Assembly (NCBI GenBank): GCA_016705685.1
Contig: JADJLB010000002.1
Coordinates: 434,001 to 498,000 of the forward strand
Reading direction: 5' to 3'
Source of the DNA: Propionivibrio sp.
GTDB lineage: Bacteria; Pseudomonadota; Gammaproteobacteria; Burkholderiales; Rhodocyclaceae
Length of the DNA stretch: 64,000 nucleotides
The notes beneath the pieces were generated by a model. It ran no database searches. It saw only the letters and a program-made list of their open reading frames with translations, and was not told the DNA's origin. The translations under genes were made by a program, and so were the position numbers. Shown here one piece after another: positions 26,098 through 34,525 of the stretch (position 1 is its first letter; each line of letters begins with the position of its first letter).

Positions 26098-27829
26098 GTG
26101 CGCCCAGCATGGGCGCGATGTGATGGGGTGAAAGTCCCCTGTGGGAGTGCCGGAATTGATTCGCCATATTGAATCGATGATAACCACTAGCCGAAGGCAA
26201 GGGCAAGCTCGCGAGGGCGTGTCTGGAGGAAGCCGGAGTGCAAACGTGCGAGGTGACGGACAGAAACTGCATAGAAGGCCTGGTCTGCGGGCGAGTTGGC
26301 ACCCCATGACGAAGCCCTCCGGATACAGCGGACAAGGTAAATGCAGCGCTTGTGCACGGAAACATCGCGTTCTTACCTGGGGAGACCTGAACGGCGAGCG
26401 ATGCGCCGACGCTTCGTAATTGCAGTGGGGATCGCTGCGTAACAGAACGATCCGGGCGTTGCGGCAGGCTGTCGGCCGCCAACGAGCGAACAGACAGCGA
26501 ACGAAGCGAAAGCCATAGCGCGACGGCGAGCAATCGCCGGCGTGACCGGTCAGGAGTCAGCAGAAGCCATAGTAGCTGTCCTCAAGAAGCGAAGGGCCGA
26601 ACATGAACAGACAAGGAAGAGCCGTGAGACACTCGAATCCGACAACGAACCCGGAGGAGCCGGAGATCGGCGTGGTCTTGCCCAGCCAGCCTTGCACGAC
26701 GCCCCGAAGGAAGTCCTCTTGGGGGACGACCTGATGGAAGCAGTACTCATATCGCATCGCCGTTGACCTCGACTTGGCGAAATTCTTCGACAACGTCGAT
26801 CACGACATCCTGATGGCCCGCGTGGCCAGAAAGATCAGCGACAAGCGCTTGCTGGCCCTCATCGGCCGCTACCTGCGGGCTGGCGTCATGAACGGAACAA
26901 CGCTTCAACCCAGCGAATTGGGAACGCCGCAAGGCGGCCCCCTCTCGCAGCTGCTGGCCAACATCCTGCTCGACGATCTGGACCGGACACTGGAAAGGCG
27001 AGGCCACCGCTTTGCGCGGTACGCCGACGACCTCATGGCACGGGTCAAGAGCGAAAGAGCCGGCCAGCGCGTCAAGGCCAGTCTCACCGCCTACCTCGGC
27101 CGGCAACTCAAACTGCCGGTCAACGAGAAGAAGAGCCACGTGGCGAAGATCGAACAGTGCGTCTTTCTGGGCTTCACCTTCCGGAAGAACAAACTGCGTT
27201 GGTCGGATGCCGCCTTCGCCGACTTCAAGCACCGCCTTCGGGAACTGACGGGGCGAAGCTGGGGGTGGAGCAGGGGTTTCGGGCAACATGTTGCCCGCCT
27301 GCGGAACGGGACGGGCATGCAAGCCCGTGCGCGCCCTGCAAGGGTGTCGATGGAACATCGGTTCGACAAACTCGGGCAGTACCTGCGCGGCTGGATGGGC
27401 TACTTCGGCATCTCCGAGTATTACCGACCGATTCCCGAACTGGACGAATGGCTACGTCGTCGTGTGCGCATGTGCTACTGGAAACAGTGGCGTTTGTGCC
27501 GCACGAAGATCAGCCACCTTCTGGCGCTGGGCGTCGATAAGTGGGCGGCGATTGTTACGGGAGTCAGCGGCAAGAGGTGAGTGGCGGGAGGGCGTCCTGC
27601 GGACGGCCTCCAGGCCGCGAACGGCACCTGTCACGGTCAAAGGCGACGCAAGTGGGGATGACGAACGATTGGTTGAGGGCACAGGGGCTGGTGAGTATCC
27701 GTGATCTCTGGATGAGGGCCCACGGCTACGCTTGAGAAATCGTGTGCGCCCTGTTCATGAACCGCCCGGTGCGGACCCGCATGCCCGGTGGTGTGGGGAG
27801 GGCCGGTCAGAAGCCGGCCCTTACCCGAT
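26098..27829 (+). mobile_element. Group II intron inserted in an attC-like site
   Basis: The element begins GTGCGCCCAGCATGGGCG, a typical bacterial group II intron 5' end. It carries a decayed reverse transcriptase gene (26542-27735). Its 3' part contains a domain V-like hairpin (GAACCGCCCGG...CCCGGTGGTGTGG, about 27758-27796), a domain VI-like stem AGGGCCGG/CCGGCCCT and the end TACCCGAT at 27829. The boundary is set by the conserved 5' GUGCG and by reconstruction of GTTGGGC in the flanks. Insertion beside a hairpin is the habit of group IIC introns, and insertion in the attC core is the habit of the C-attC subgroup; the assignment to that class is inferred. The intron cannot supply its own intact maturase. 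Confidence 0.8.
26542..27735 (+). pseudogene. Group II intron reverse transcriptase/maturase, broken
   Basis: The start (GTG 26542) encodes the usual N-terminal region and reaches LLGDDLMEAVL. The reading frame then ends at 26766, and the sequence jumps to VDLDLAKFFDNVDHDILM in another frame. The part that should hold the first reverse transcriptase blocks (RT0-RT2, roughly 100 residues) is absent. The second frame carries GTPQGGPLS and the catalytic FARYADDL, then the maturase region to about 27580. The C-terminal signature LVSIRDLWMRAHGYA is in yet another frame, ending at 27735. At least one deletion and one or two frameshifts inactivate the protein. Confidence 0.85.
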
Positions 27830-27874
27830 TGGGCGTCGTGTCCGAACGCCTTTGCTGGACAAGTGACGGTTTGT

Positions 27875-27896
27875 TATGTACAGTAATACGTACATA
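27875..27896. promoter_or_regulatory. Operator-like palindrome upstream of yefM
   Basis: TATGTAC (27875-27881) and GTACATA (27890-27896) form perfect 7-base inverted arms around an 8-base spacer. The sequence contains TGTACA, the core recognised by YefM-YoeB in other bacteria. It ends 14 bases before the yefM start and overlaps or abuts the ribosome binding region, so autoregulation of the toxin-antitoxin operon is likely. Confidence 0.6.
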
Positions 27897-27910
27897 TTCG
27901 GAGGCACATC

Positions 27911-28162
27911 ATGGACGCAATGACCTACACGACCGTTCGCGCAAATCTCGCCAGCACTATGGATCGGGTTTGCGACGATCACGAAGCTTTGATTATCACC
28001 CGTAACGGCGAACAAGCCGTGGTGATGCTCTCGCTTGAAGACTACAAGGCTCTTGAGGAAACCGCTTATCTCTTGCGCACGCCCGCAAACGCCAAGCGCC
28101 TTCTCTCGGCGGCCACGCAATTAAGCGCCGGGAAAGGCGTTGAGCGGAAGCTGGAAGAGTGA
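27911..28162 (+). CDS. yefM: YefM/Phd-family antitoxin
   Basis: This 83-residue antitoxin has an N-terminal DNA-binding part, MTYTTVRANLASTMDRVCDD, followed by ITRNGEQAVVMLSLEDYKAL, both standard for the Phd/YefM fold. An extended C-terminal tail wraps and neutralises the toxin. GGAGG lies 7 bases before the ATG. The stop overlaps the toxin start by 4 bases, the usual arrangement. It probably represses its own promoter through the palindrome at 27875-27896. It lies just beyond the intron-split attC-like site, which suggests the pair arrived as a gene cassette. Confidence 0.92.
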   Translation: MDAMTYTTVRANLASTMDRVCDDHEALIITRNGEQAVVMLSLEDYKALEETAYLLRTPANAKRLLSAATQLSAGKGVERKLEE

Positions 28163-28413
28163 AGCTGATTTTCGCGGATGAGGCATGGGAAGATTATCTT
28201 TACTGGCAAAAACAAGATAAACGCGTGGTTGATCGGATTAACAAGCTGATTCGGGAAACCCAACGCGAACCCTTCTCTGGCGTTGGGAAACCAGAAGCAT
28301 TGAAGCACGCACTATCAGGATTCTGGTCACGTCGCATCACCGATGAGCACCGCATGGTATACCGCGTTGAAGGAAATGACCTGCTGATCGCTCAATTGCG
28401 GTTTCATTACTGA
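28159..28413 (+). CDS. yoeB: YoeB/Txe-family ribosome-dependent mRNA interferase toxin
   Basis: This 84-residue toxin begins MKLIFADEAWEDYLYWQKQD and closely follows the YoeB pattern, with KPEALKHALSGFWSRRI and EHRMVYRV. The catalytic set known from E. coli YoeB is present at the same positions: Glu46, Arg65 and His83, with Tyr84 last. YoeB cleaves mRNA on the ribosome when the antitoxin is degraded. It is coupled to yefM by a 4-base overlap. A GCCCAAC core-like heptamer lies just after the stop (28417-28423). Confidence 0.93.
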   Translation: MKLIFADEAWEDYLYWQKQDKRVVDRINKLIRETQREPFSGVGKPEALKHALSGFWSRRITDEHRMVYRVEGNDLLIAQLRFHY

Positions 28414-28416
28414 GAC

Positions 28417-28423
28417 GCCCAAC
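28417..28423. repeat. Integron core-site-like heptamer after yoeB
   Basis: GCCCAAC begins 4 bases after the yoeB stop codon and matches RYYYAAC. It is identical to the complement of the GTTGGGC rebuilt at the intron-split attC. A second complete attC hairpin does not follow, so this may be the other end of a single cassette inserted at a secondary site. A heptamer alone is weak evidence. Confidence 0.35.
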
Positions 28424-28458
28424 TCCGGTTTCTAGGTCTGAAAGCGCCTGACCATTCA

Positions 28459-29455
28459 CTATTCCTGTTCCGTGAAGAAGCGAAGTATGCGGTCGGGCAA
28501 CCAGTCGAGCGACCCCGGCGGACGGCCGGTAACAAAGCCGACATGTCCGCCTTCGTACGGGAAATCGAGCGTCACTTCCGCGGCAACCTGATCCGCTCCC
28601 GGCAGCGCGCGCTCGGGCAGGAACGGATCGTTCCGGGCGTTGAGCAGCAGGGTCGGCACACGGATGCCGGCCAGCCAGGGCCTGCTCGATGCGCGCCGCC
28701 AGTAGTCGTCGGCATCGATGAAACCATGCAGCGGCGCAGTGACCACGTCGTCGAAATCGTGCAGATTGTTTGCCACGCGCATGCGCCGTTCGTCGAAGAG
28801 TCCAGGGTGGCGTTGCAGCATGATCGCGGCGCTTCGTTTCAAGGTGCGCAGGAAGTGTCGCGTATAGAGCCGGTTGAACCCGCGCGCCAGCTGATGTCCG
28901 CAGGCGGCGACGTCAATCGGGGCGCTGATTGCCGCGGCGCCGGAAAGCAGGCGCGTGGCGGAGAATTCGCGTTCGCCCAGCCACTTGAGCAGCGCGTTGC
29001 CGCCCAGCGACACGCCGATTGCGTAGAGGGGGCGTTCGGGATGCTCCCGTTTTAGCCGGCGCAGTATCCAGTCGATCTCGTCGCTATCGCCCGAGTGATA
29101 GGCGCGTGGCTGGCGGTTGGGCTCTCCGGAACACCCACGGAAATGGACCACCACGCCACCCCATCCCAGGGCGTGCAGCCGCTGCATGAGGGAGCGCGCA
29201 TAGTGGCTGTTCGAGCTGCCCTCCAGCCCGTGGAATAGAATCGCCAGTGGAACTGCGCGGTAAATCCGCTTGGTCCGTTCCCGCCAGGCCGATCGCCGCC
29301 CCGGCCGCTTCGTGCCAGTCGAGATCGATGAAGTCCTGGTCCGGTGTGTCCCAGCGCTCGCGTCGATAGGCCAACGGGCCGGGCTTGATGAACAGCGGGT
29401 AGATGGTCTGCAGGTGGCCGCCGGGGAGCCACTTGGGCGCGCTGTAGGCGATCAA
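28459..29455 (-). pseudogene. YheT-type alpha/beta hydrolase with a frameshift
   Basis: The N-terminal part, from a TTG at 29455 that overlaps the stop of the preceding gene (TTGA), reads APKWLPGGHLQTIYPLF and QDFIDLDWHEAAG, typical of the YheT/COG0429 hydrolases. Near 29270-29320 the frame shifts by one base. The rest continues in another frame as VPLAILFHGLEGSSNSHYA, then GGVVVHFRGCSGEPN, the nucleophile elbow GVSLGGNALL, and the charge-relay region FPYEGGHVGF, ending at 28459. GC-rich runs such as GCCCCGG in the junction region could be an indel error, so the gene may be intact in the organism. Translation from 29187 alone would lack the oxyanion region. Confidence 0.72.
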
Positions 29456-29898
29456 TGCAGTGTCCGCTGACCGCCTTCGGGAGACTCGCTGGTGGTGGGG
29501 TCCGTGATGGCGGAGGTGGCGGCCGTTGAGCTATGGTGCGAGAGCAGGCGCCAGCCGTTGGCGCCGCGCTGAAAGACGTTGGTCGACAGCATCGGGCCGT
29601 GCGGTGTCGGCGCATTGCCGAGGAAGATCGTTTCGACAACGCTATGCACGGCGAACAGCACGCCTTCCCAGCAGATGTTGCGCTTGACGCGCACTTTCAA
29701 GCGCGGATTGTTAGCCAGTATGTCCTGCCAACTGCTGCGTATCGCCAGGGCGCCGATCAGGCATTGCCCGGTCGGATGAATGCAGACAATCTCGTCTTCG
29801 TCGGCCCAGACGCTCATCAGCGCGTCGAGGTCGGCGCGGCTGATCGCGTCATAAAAGGCCTCTTCGGCGGCTTCGGCGCTGGTGAAAATGATGCTCAT
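29452..29898 (-). CDS. SnoaL/NTF2-like domain protein
   Basis: This 148-residue protein has a cone-shaped NTF2 fold. It shows AEEAFYDAISRADLDALMSV, then WADEDEIVCIHPTGQCLIG, RSSWQDILANNPRLKV and a C-terminal NVFQRGANGWRLLSHHSS, the pattern of DUF4440-like polyketide-cyclase relatives. The last residues have no assignable role. The start overlaps the stop of waaF by 4 bases and the stop overlaps the hydrolase start by 3, so the three are probably co-transcribed. The ligand is unknown. Confidence 0.78.
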   Translation of the reverse strand: MSIIFTSAEAAEEAFYDAISRADLDALMSVWADEDEIVCIHPTGQCLIGALAIRSSWQDILANNPRLKVRVKRNICWEGVLFAVHSVVETIFLGNAPTPHGPMLSTNVFQRGANGWRLLSHHSSTAATSAITDPTTSESPEGGQRTLH

Positions 29899-30977
29899 GA
29901 CGAGGGTCCCGCCCGACAGGCTTCGAGCACGCGTTGAGGATCAAGCTTGTTCAGGCAGTCGAGGTGGCCAAGCGGGCATTCGCGCTTGAAGCACGGGCTG
30001 CATTCCAGTTGGAGACTGACGATCTTCGCATGCGCTGAAAGCGGCGGCGTAAAACCCGGTGACGATGAACCATAGACGGCGACCAATGGGCGGCCCAGCG
30101 CGGCAGCAACATGCATCAGGCCGGAATCATTGCAGACGACGAAACTGGACGCGGCGATGAGGTCGATGGCCTGCGTCAGCGTCGTGTTTCCGCAGTGGTT
30201 GATCAGCGCGCCGGTCGGCCCAGCCAGGCGCACAATGTCGTCGCCCACGGCCTTGTCCTTGGGCGAGCCCAGCAGCCAGACAGCATAATCGCGGCGGATC
30301 AATTCGTCCGCGAGCGTCGCGAAATGCCTTGCCGGCCAGCGCTTGGCCGGGCCGTATTCGGCTCCCGGACAGAATACGGCCACTTTTTCCGGGCGCTCGA
30401 TGCCAAGCGCATTCAGTGTGGCGGCCTGCTGCGCTTCACTCGAACGCAGATGCGGTTGCGGCAAGGGGCGCGGCAACGGAGCACCGGGCGCCTCGGCGAG
30501 CTGCGCAAAGCGTTCGACCATTTGCGGCAGCTCGGCCTCGTTGAGCCGATGGCGGCGATTGATCAGGCCATAGCGGGCTTCGCCGGTGAAGCCGATGCGT
30601 TCGGGGATGCCGGCCAGGTAAGGCACCAGCGACGATTTCAGCGAATTGGGCAGGATATAGGCGCGGCGGTAGCCCGCCTGTTTCAGGCGCGAAGCCAGTT
30701 GCCGCCGGGCCGCCAACGCAAGTTCGCCGTGTACAAACGGGCTGTCGATGACGGCATGGATTTCCGGCATGCGTTCAAGGACCGGCGCGACCCAGCGCGG
30801 TGAAAGGGCATCGAGCTGCAAATTGGGGATGTGGTCGTGTAGCCGCATGAACAACACCTGCGCCATGACCGTGTCGCCAACCCAGGCGGGCGTTACCACC
30901 AGCGCACGCAAGCGACTCGAAGCCGGAGGGGGGCGGAGCAGGGTATCGGGGAGGACAGGCCCCATGCCGCTACTCAT
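29895..30977 (-). CDS. waaF: Lipopolysaccharide heptosyltransferase II
   Basis: This GT9 enzyme of about 360 residues adds the second L-glycero-D-manno-heptose to the LPS inner core in the cytoplasm. It has ALVVTPAWVGDTVMAQVLFM at the N-terminus, PNSLKSSLVPYLAGIPERIG, AVFCPGAEYGPAKRWP, the donor site VVCNDSGLMHVAAALGRP, and YGSSSPGFTPPL. It ends with the Cys-rich tail CSPCFKRECPLGHLDCL that marks WaaF. The ATG at 30977 was chosen because CGAGG precedes it and because homologues start near there; an in-frame ATG 12 bases further in is also possible. It follows the zinc-finger gene by 35 bases. Confidence 0.9.
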   Translation of the reverse strand: MSSGMGPVLPDTLLRPPPASSRLRALVVTPAWVGDTVMAQVLFMRLHDHIPNLQLDALSPRWVAPVLERMPEIHAVIDSPFVHGELALAARRQLASRLKQAGYRRAYILPNSLKSSLVPYLAGIPERIGFTGEARYGLINRRHRLNEAELPQMVERFAQLAEAPGAPLPRPLPQPHLRSSEAQQAATLNALGIERPEKVAVFCPGAEYGPAKRWPARHFATLADELIRRDYAVWLLGSPKDKAVGDDIVRLAGPTGALINHCGNTTLTQAIDLIAASSFVVCNDSGLMHVAAALGRPLVAVYGSSSPGFTPPLSAHAKIVSLQLECSPCFKRECPLGHLDCLNKLDPQRVLEACRAGPSS

Positions 30978-31012
30978 CAGGCCTCGACCCTGACCCAAGG
31001 ACCCGCGAGAAG

Positions 31013-31216
31013 TCAATGCCCTCTGGGCGCCTCGCCCTTGAAGACGTAGTGTGCGCTGCAATAGGGGCAGACCACTTCGCCGCTCTGGGTGATATCGAGA
31101 AAAACACGGGGATGGCGTGCCCACAGGGGGGCGTCCGGCATCGGGCAGTGCAGGGGCAAGTCATGCGCGGTAATGGCGATTGCTGCGCTGGATTTTGAGG
31201 CGGTGTTTTCGGCCAT
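31013..31216 (-). CDS. Zinc-finger (zf-CHCC) domain protein, 67 aa
   Basis: This small protein has the CHCC zinc-finger pattern of the PF10276/NDUFS6-like family. It reads LHCPMPDAPLWARHPRVFLD followed by VVCPYCSAHYVFKG, with Cys, His, Cys and Cys as candidate metal ligands. In betaproteobacteria such a gene often sits between ilvE and waaF, exactly as here, and both neighbours are on the same strand. Its function in bacteria is not established. The ATG at 31216 was taken as the only sensible start. Confidence 0.83.
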   Translation of the reverse strand: MAENTASKSSAAIAITAHDLPLHCPMPDAPLWARHPRVFLDITQSGEVVCPYCSAHYVFKGEAPRGH

Positions 31217-31268
31217 GGTTCAGAACCTTGGGATTTGAAATTGAACGTCCGGGTTACGCCTGGTGAGT

Positions 31269-32189
31269 CTAAACGTAAGTGAGCCAGTCTTCATGCGCCG
31301 GCACTCTGCCATTCACGCAGTCAAAGAACAGGCTCTGAATCTGTGTCGTGATCGGGCCGCGATGACCGGCGCCGATCTGCCGGTTATCGAGCTCGCGGAT
31401 CGGCGTGACTTCCGCCGCCGTGCCGGTGAAAAAAGCCTCTTCGGCACAATAGACTTCGTCACGCGTGATGCGTTTTTCGACTACCTTGATACCCAGTTCC
31501 TCAGCCAGGGTGAGTACCGAGGCGCGCGTGATGCCTTCGAGACACGAGGTCAGGTCCGGTGTGTACAAGATGCCATTCTTGACGATAAAAACGTTCTCGC
31601 CGGCGCCTTCGGCAACGTAGCCATCGACGTCAAGCAACAGCGCTTCGTCGTAGCCGTCGTGCGCGACTTCCTGGTGCGCCAGGATCGAATTGGTATAAGT
31701 GCCTACCGACTTGGAGCGGCACATGTTGATATTCACGTGATGGCGAGTGAAGGAAGACGTCTTGACGCGGATACCTTTTTCCATGCCCTCGGCGCCAAGA
31801 TAGGCGCCCCACGGCCAGGCGGCAATGGCGACGTGCGTGCTGATGGCCGTGGCGGCAATGCCCATGGCCTCGGAACCGTAGAAAACGATCGGCCGGATGT
31901 AGCAGGATTCGAGCTTGTTGGCGCGCACGACTTCCTTTTGTGCCTCGATCAGCGTGGCTTTGTCGTACGGCATCTTCATCTGGAAAATAAAGGCCGAGTT
32001 GAACAGGCGGTCGGTGTGCTCGCGGAGGCGGAAAATGGCGCTGCCTTTGTCCGCCTGGTAGGCGCGAATGCCCTCGAAAACGCCCATGCCGTAATGCAGG
32101 GTATGCGTCAGGACGTGAGTGGTTGCCTCGCGCCACGGCACCAGTTTGCCGTCGTGCCAGATGAATCCGTCGCGGTCCGCCATGGACAT
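31269..32189 (-). CDS. ilvE: Branched-chain amino acid aminotransferase
   Basis: This 306-residue PLP enzyme of fold type IV transfers amino groups between glutamate and the keto acids of valine, leucine and isoleucine. It has GFIWHDGKLVPWREATTHVL, HYGMGVFEGIRAY and the catalytic Lys region CRSKSVGTYTNSILA. EALLLDVDGYVAEGAGENVF and the PLP-phosphate loop EEAFFTGTAAEVTPI complete the picture. The ATG at 32189 has GGAG 8 bases upstream; a second ATG six bases later is possible. The longer open frame to 32390 lacks support and overlaps the divergent NUDIX gene. Confidence 0.93.
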   Translation of the reverse strand: MSMADRDGFIWHDGKLVPWREATTHVLTHTLHYGMGVFEGIRAYQADKGSAIFRLREHTDRLFNSAFIFQMKMPYDKATLIEAQKEVVRANKLESCYIRPIVFYGSEAMGIAATAISTHVAIAAWPWGAYLGAEGMEKGIRVKTSSFTRHHVNINMCRSKSVGTYTNSILAHQEVAHDGYDEALLLDVDGYVAEGAGENVFIVKNGILYTPDLTSCLEGITRASVLTLAEELGIKVVEKRITRDEVYCAEEAFFTGTAAEVTPIRELDNRQIGAGHRGPITTQIQSLFFDCVNGRVPAHEDWLTYV

Positions 32190-32292
32190 GGTTTGCTCTC
32201 CGTCTGCTGCAAATTTGGAATGCGGAATTCTAGCCGATTTTGCCCCCCCGTTGGCGGTAAAATAGGCGCTTTGCATCGTCACCTCACCCCAA

Positions 32293-32739
32293 ATGATCTG
32301 GAAACCCCATGCCACCGTTGCGGCCGTTATCGAGCGCGACGGCAAATACCTGCTCGTCGAAGAGGAAACCAACGAAGGAATTCGTTTCAATCAACCGGCC
32401 GGCCACCTCGAATGCGGCGAATCGCTGGTCAATGCGGTGATCCGCGAAGCGCTTGAAGAAACGGGTTACCGCTTCGTGCCGCAGTATCTGGTGGGCGTCT
32501 ATAACTGGCGCAGCGAAGCCAAGGATGTGACCTACCTGCGCTTCGCCTTTGGCGGCGAGATCGCCGGGCACGATGCGCAGCGCAAGCTGGATCAGGGCAT
32601 CATCGCGGCGCACTGGCTGACGCTCGACGAAATCAGCGCGCTTGAATCGCGGCACCGCAGCCCGTTGATTTTGCGCTGCATCGAGGATTGGCTCGCCGGA
32701 AAGCGTTATCCGCTCGATTTGATTACGCACTTCGAATGA
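32293..32739 (+). CDS. NUDIX hydrolase (NudJ-like phosphatase)
   Basis: This 148-residue cytosolic pyrophosphohydrolase begins MIWKPHATVAAVIERDGKYL. The NUDIX box, G-x5-E-x7-REUxEExGU, is complete: GHLECGESLVNAVIREALEE followed by TGY. The residues around it (FNQPAGHLECGESL and FVPQYLVGVYNWRSEAKDVT) resemble NudJ, which dephosphorylates thiamine pyrophosphate and nucleoside di/triphosphates. The true substrate here is not known. Its stop overlaps the next gene by 4 bases (ATGA) and mnmA follows, an order shared with many betaproteobacteria. Confidence 0.88.
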   Translation: MIWKPHATVAAVIERDGKYLLVEEETNEGIRFNQPAGHLECGESLVNAVIREALEETGYRFVPQYLVGVYNWRSEAKDVTYLRFAFGGEIAGHDAQRKLDQGIIAAHWLTLDEISALESRHRSPLILRCIEDWLAGKRYPLDLITHFE

Positions 32740-33302
32740 AGTTCCTGGCCGCCGTCCTGCTGCTCTGCGCACTGAATGCCGGGGCCGATGAACGGGTGAC
32801 GGTCTGTTTCAACTACGGGTGCCTGACGCAGGCCGATGTGATCTACAGCGATGCGCAATTGCGCGTGCTCGGCATGTTGCTGGGGGGCGCGCGCGATGCG
32901 GCCGAGGAGCGTCAGGCGATCAGCGTCGGCGTCGGCCTCATGCTCGGTTGGGCGGGCCAGCAAACGGCGATATCTGCGGACCGCGGCGGCAATTACGCGG
33001 ACGATGGCGTGCATGGAAAGATGGACTGCATCGACCATTCAAAGACCACGACGCGCTTGCTGCAACTGATCGAGAAGCAGGGTCTGTTACATTATCACCG
33101 GGTGCTCGATCGCGTATTGCGGAGTCGTTTCCTGGTTTTCGAACACTACTCGGCGCAGATCGAGGAAACCGGATCCCTGGCAAAGGGCGGTGAGGCGAGT
33201 CGTTACGTGGTGGATAGCTGGTTCGTCGATAATGGCCAACCGGCGGTCGTCATGCCGTTGGCAAGATGGCTTAGGGGAGAGGGTCCGAATGTCGGTCAAT
33301 GA
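32736..33302 (+). CDS. Conserved hypothetical secreted protein
   Basis: This 188-residue protein starts [19 protein letters not shown], a signal peptide with predicted cleavage near residue 17. The mature part has [14 protein letters not shown] near the start, [20 protein letters not shown] in the middle and a hydrophobic-poor C-terminus. Two conserved-looking Cys and His positions ([10 protein letters not shown]) hint at metal or redox chemistry, but no family function is recognised. It is translationally coupled to the NUDIX gene and overlaps mnmA by 14 bases. The order suggests co-transcription with mnmA. Confidence 0.78.
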   Translation: MKFLAAVLLLCALNAGADERVTVCFNYGCLTQADVIYSDAQLRVLGMLLGGARDAAEERQAISVGVGLMLGWAGQQTAISADRGGNYADDGVHGKMDCIDHSKTTTRLLQLIEKQGLLHYHRVLDRVLRSRFLVFEHYSAQIEETGSLAKGGEASRYVVDSWFVDNGQPAVVMPLARWLRGEGPNVGQ

Positions 33303-34401
33303 AAATAAAGGCAGGACGGTTGTTGTCGGCTTGTCCGGCGGGGTCGATTCCGCGGTGGCGGCGATGCGGCTCAAGGAACAGGGCTGGAACGTGCTCGGCC
33401 TGTTCATGAAAAACTGGGAGGACGACGATAGCGATGAGTATTGTTCGTCGCGTCAAGATCTGATCGACGTAATGAGCATCGCCGACAGGCTGGGCATCGA
33501 GGTCGACGTGGTGAATTTCTCCAAGGAATACAAGGAGCGCGTCTTCGCCGGTTTTCTCAGCGAATATCAGGCGGGACGCACGCCGAATCCCGATGTCCTG
33601 TGCAATTCCGAGATCAAGTTCCGTGCTTTCCTGGAACATGCCATGGAGATGGGGGCCGAGAAGATTGCCACCGGTCACTATGCCGGCGTGCGCGAGTTCG
33701 CCGGCAAGTTCCAGTTGCTCAAGGCCGAGGACGGGACCAAGGACCAGAGCTATTTCCTCTATCGCCTGAACCAGCAACAGCTATCGATGACGCTGTTTCC
33801 GCTGGCCGGGCTGTACAAGCGCGATGTCCGGAAAATGGCGCAGGAAGCCCATCTTCACGTCGCCGAAAAAAAGGACTCCACCGGAATCTGCTTCATTGGC
33901 GAGCGGCCGTTCAAGGAGTTTCTGATGCGCTATCTGCCACAGCAGCAAGGCGAGATCCGGTGCCTTGATAACGAGAAAGTGATCGGAGAACACGACGGCC
34001 TCAGCTATCACACCCTCGGCCAGCGCAAGGGCTTGCATATCGGCGGGATGAAGGGTGGGAAAACGGGCGCCGACGGTGATCATGACGCCTGGTTTGTGGC
34101 CAGGAAGGACATGGCCAACAATGTGCTCTATGTGGTGCAAGGCCATGATCACCCGGCCTTGTTGGTCGATGAATTGAAGGCCGAACAGTTGTCGTGGGTC
34201 TCTGGCGAGATGCCGCATACGCACTGGGTCTATGCCGCGAAGACCCGATATCGCCAGGCCGATTCGCCCTGCGAAATCGAGCGCGTCGATGCCCGGTCCT
34301 GCCAGATCAGGTTTGCCGAGCCGCAGTGGGCCGTGACGCCGGGGCAGTCGGTGGTGGTGTATGAGAGCCGGGTATGCCTGGGTGGCGGAGTGATTGCTTG
34401 A
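33289..34401 (+). CDS. mnmA: tRNA-specific 2-thiouridylase
   Basis: MnmA (370 residues) activates U34 of tRNAs for Lys, Glu and Gln with ATP and transfers sulfur to give 2-thiouridine. The PP-loop [20 protein letters not shown] is at residues about 10-30. The catalytic cysteines lie in [12 protein letters not shown] and [22 protein letters not shown] and [10 protein letters not shown] are typical tRNA-contact blocks. The ATG at 33289 has GGGGAGAGG 6 bases upstream and lies inside the end of the preceding gene. A dispersed inverted repeat follows immediately (34419-34510). Confidence 0.95.
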   Translation: MSVNENKGRTVVVGLSGGVDSAVAAMRLKEQGWNVLGLFMKNWEDDDSDEYCSSRQDLIDVMSIADRLGIEVDVVNFSKEYKERVFAGFLSEYQAGRTPNPDVLCNSEIKFRAFLEHAMEMGAEKIATGHYAGVREFAGKFQLLKAEDGTKDQSYFLYRLNQQQLSMTLFPLAGLYKRDVRKMAQEAHLHVAEKKDSTGICFIGERPFKEFLMRYLPQQQGEIRCLDNEKVIGEHDGLSYHTLGQRKGLHIGGMKGGKTGADGDHDAWFVARKDMANNVLYVVQGHDHPALLVDELKAEQLSWVSGEMPHTHWVYAAKTRYRQADSPCEIERVDARSCQIRFAEPQWAVTPGQSVVVYESRVCLGGGVIA

Positions 34402-34418
34402 AGATACGAAACCTCTTT

Positions 34419-34510
34419 CGACGCAGAGCGCGCAGAGACGCAGAGAGCACAGAGAAAAACCGGAAAATAAGAACTCCGCGCTCTCTGCGTCTCTGCGCTC
34501 TTTACGTTTA
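34419..34510. repeat. Dispersed inverted repeat, copy A
   Basis: The stretch contains short GC-rich units CGCAGAG repeated in both orientations. It has a 19-base perfect inverted pair, GCGCAGAGACGCAGAGAGC (34430-34448) and its complement (34480-34498), separated by 31 bases. The piece CACAGAGAAAAAC (34448-34460) is shared exactly with the second copy at 58343-58355. The element lies between mnmA and the flippase-like gene. The size and palindromic structure fit a REP- or MITE-like intergenic element; its function is unknown. Confidence 0.7.
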
Positions 34511-34525
34511 AGGCGGTTTCTTTTT

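Noticed and set aside
26096-26100. GTGTG as the intron 5' end
   Set aside because: It also fits GUGYG, but only the GTGCG two bases later rebuilds a proper GTTGGGC core in the flanks.
31263-32456. 397-codon plus-strand frame opposite ilvE
   Set aside because: The minus strand encodes an unambiguous aminotransferase.
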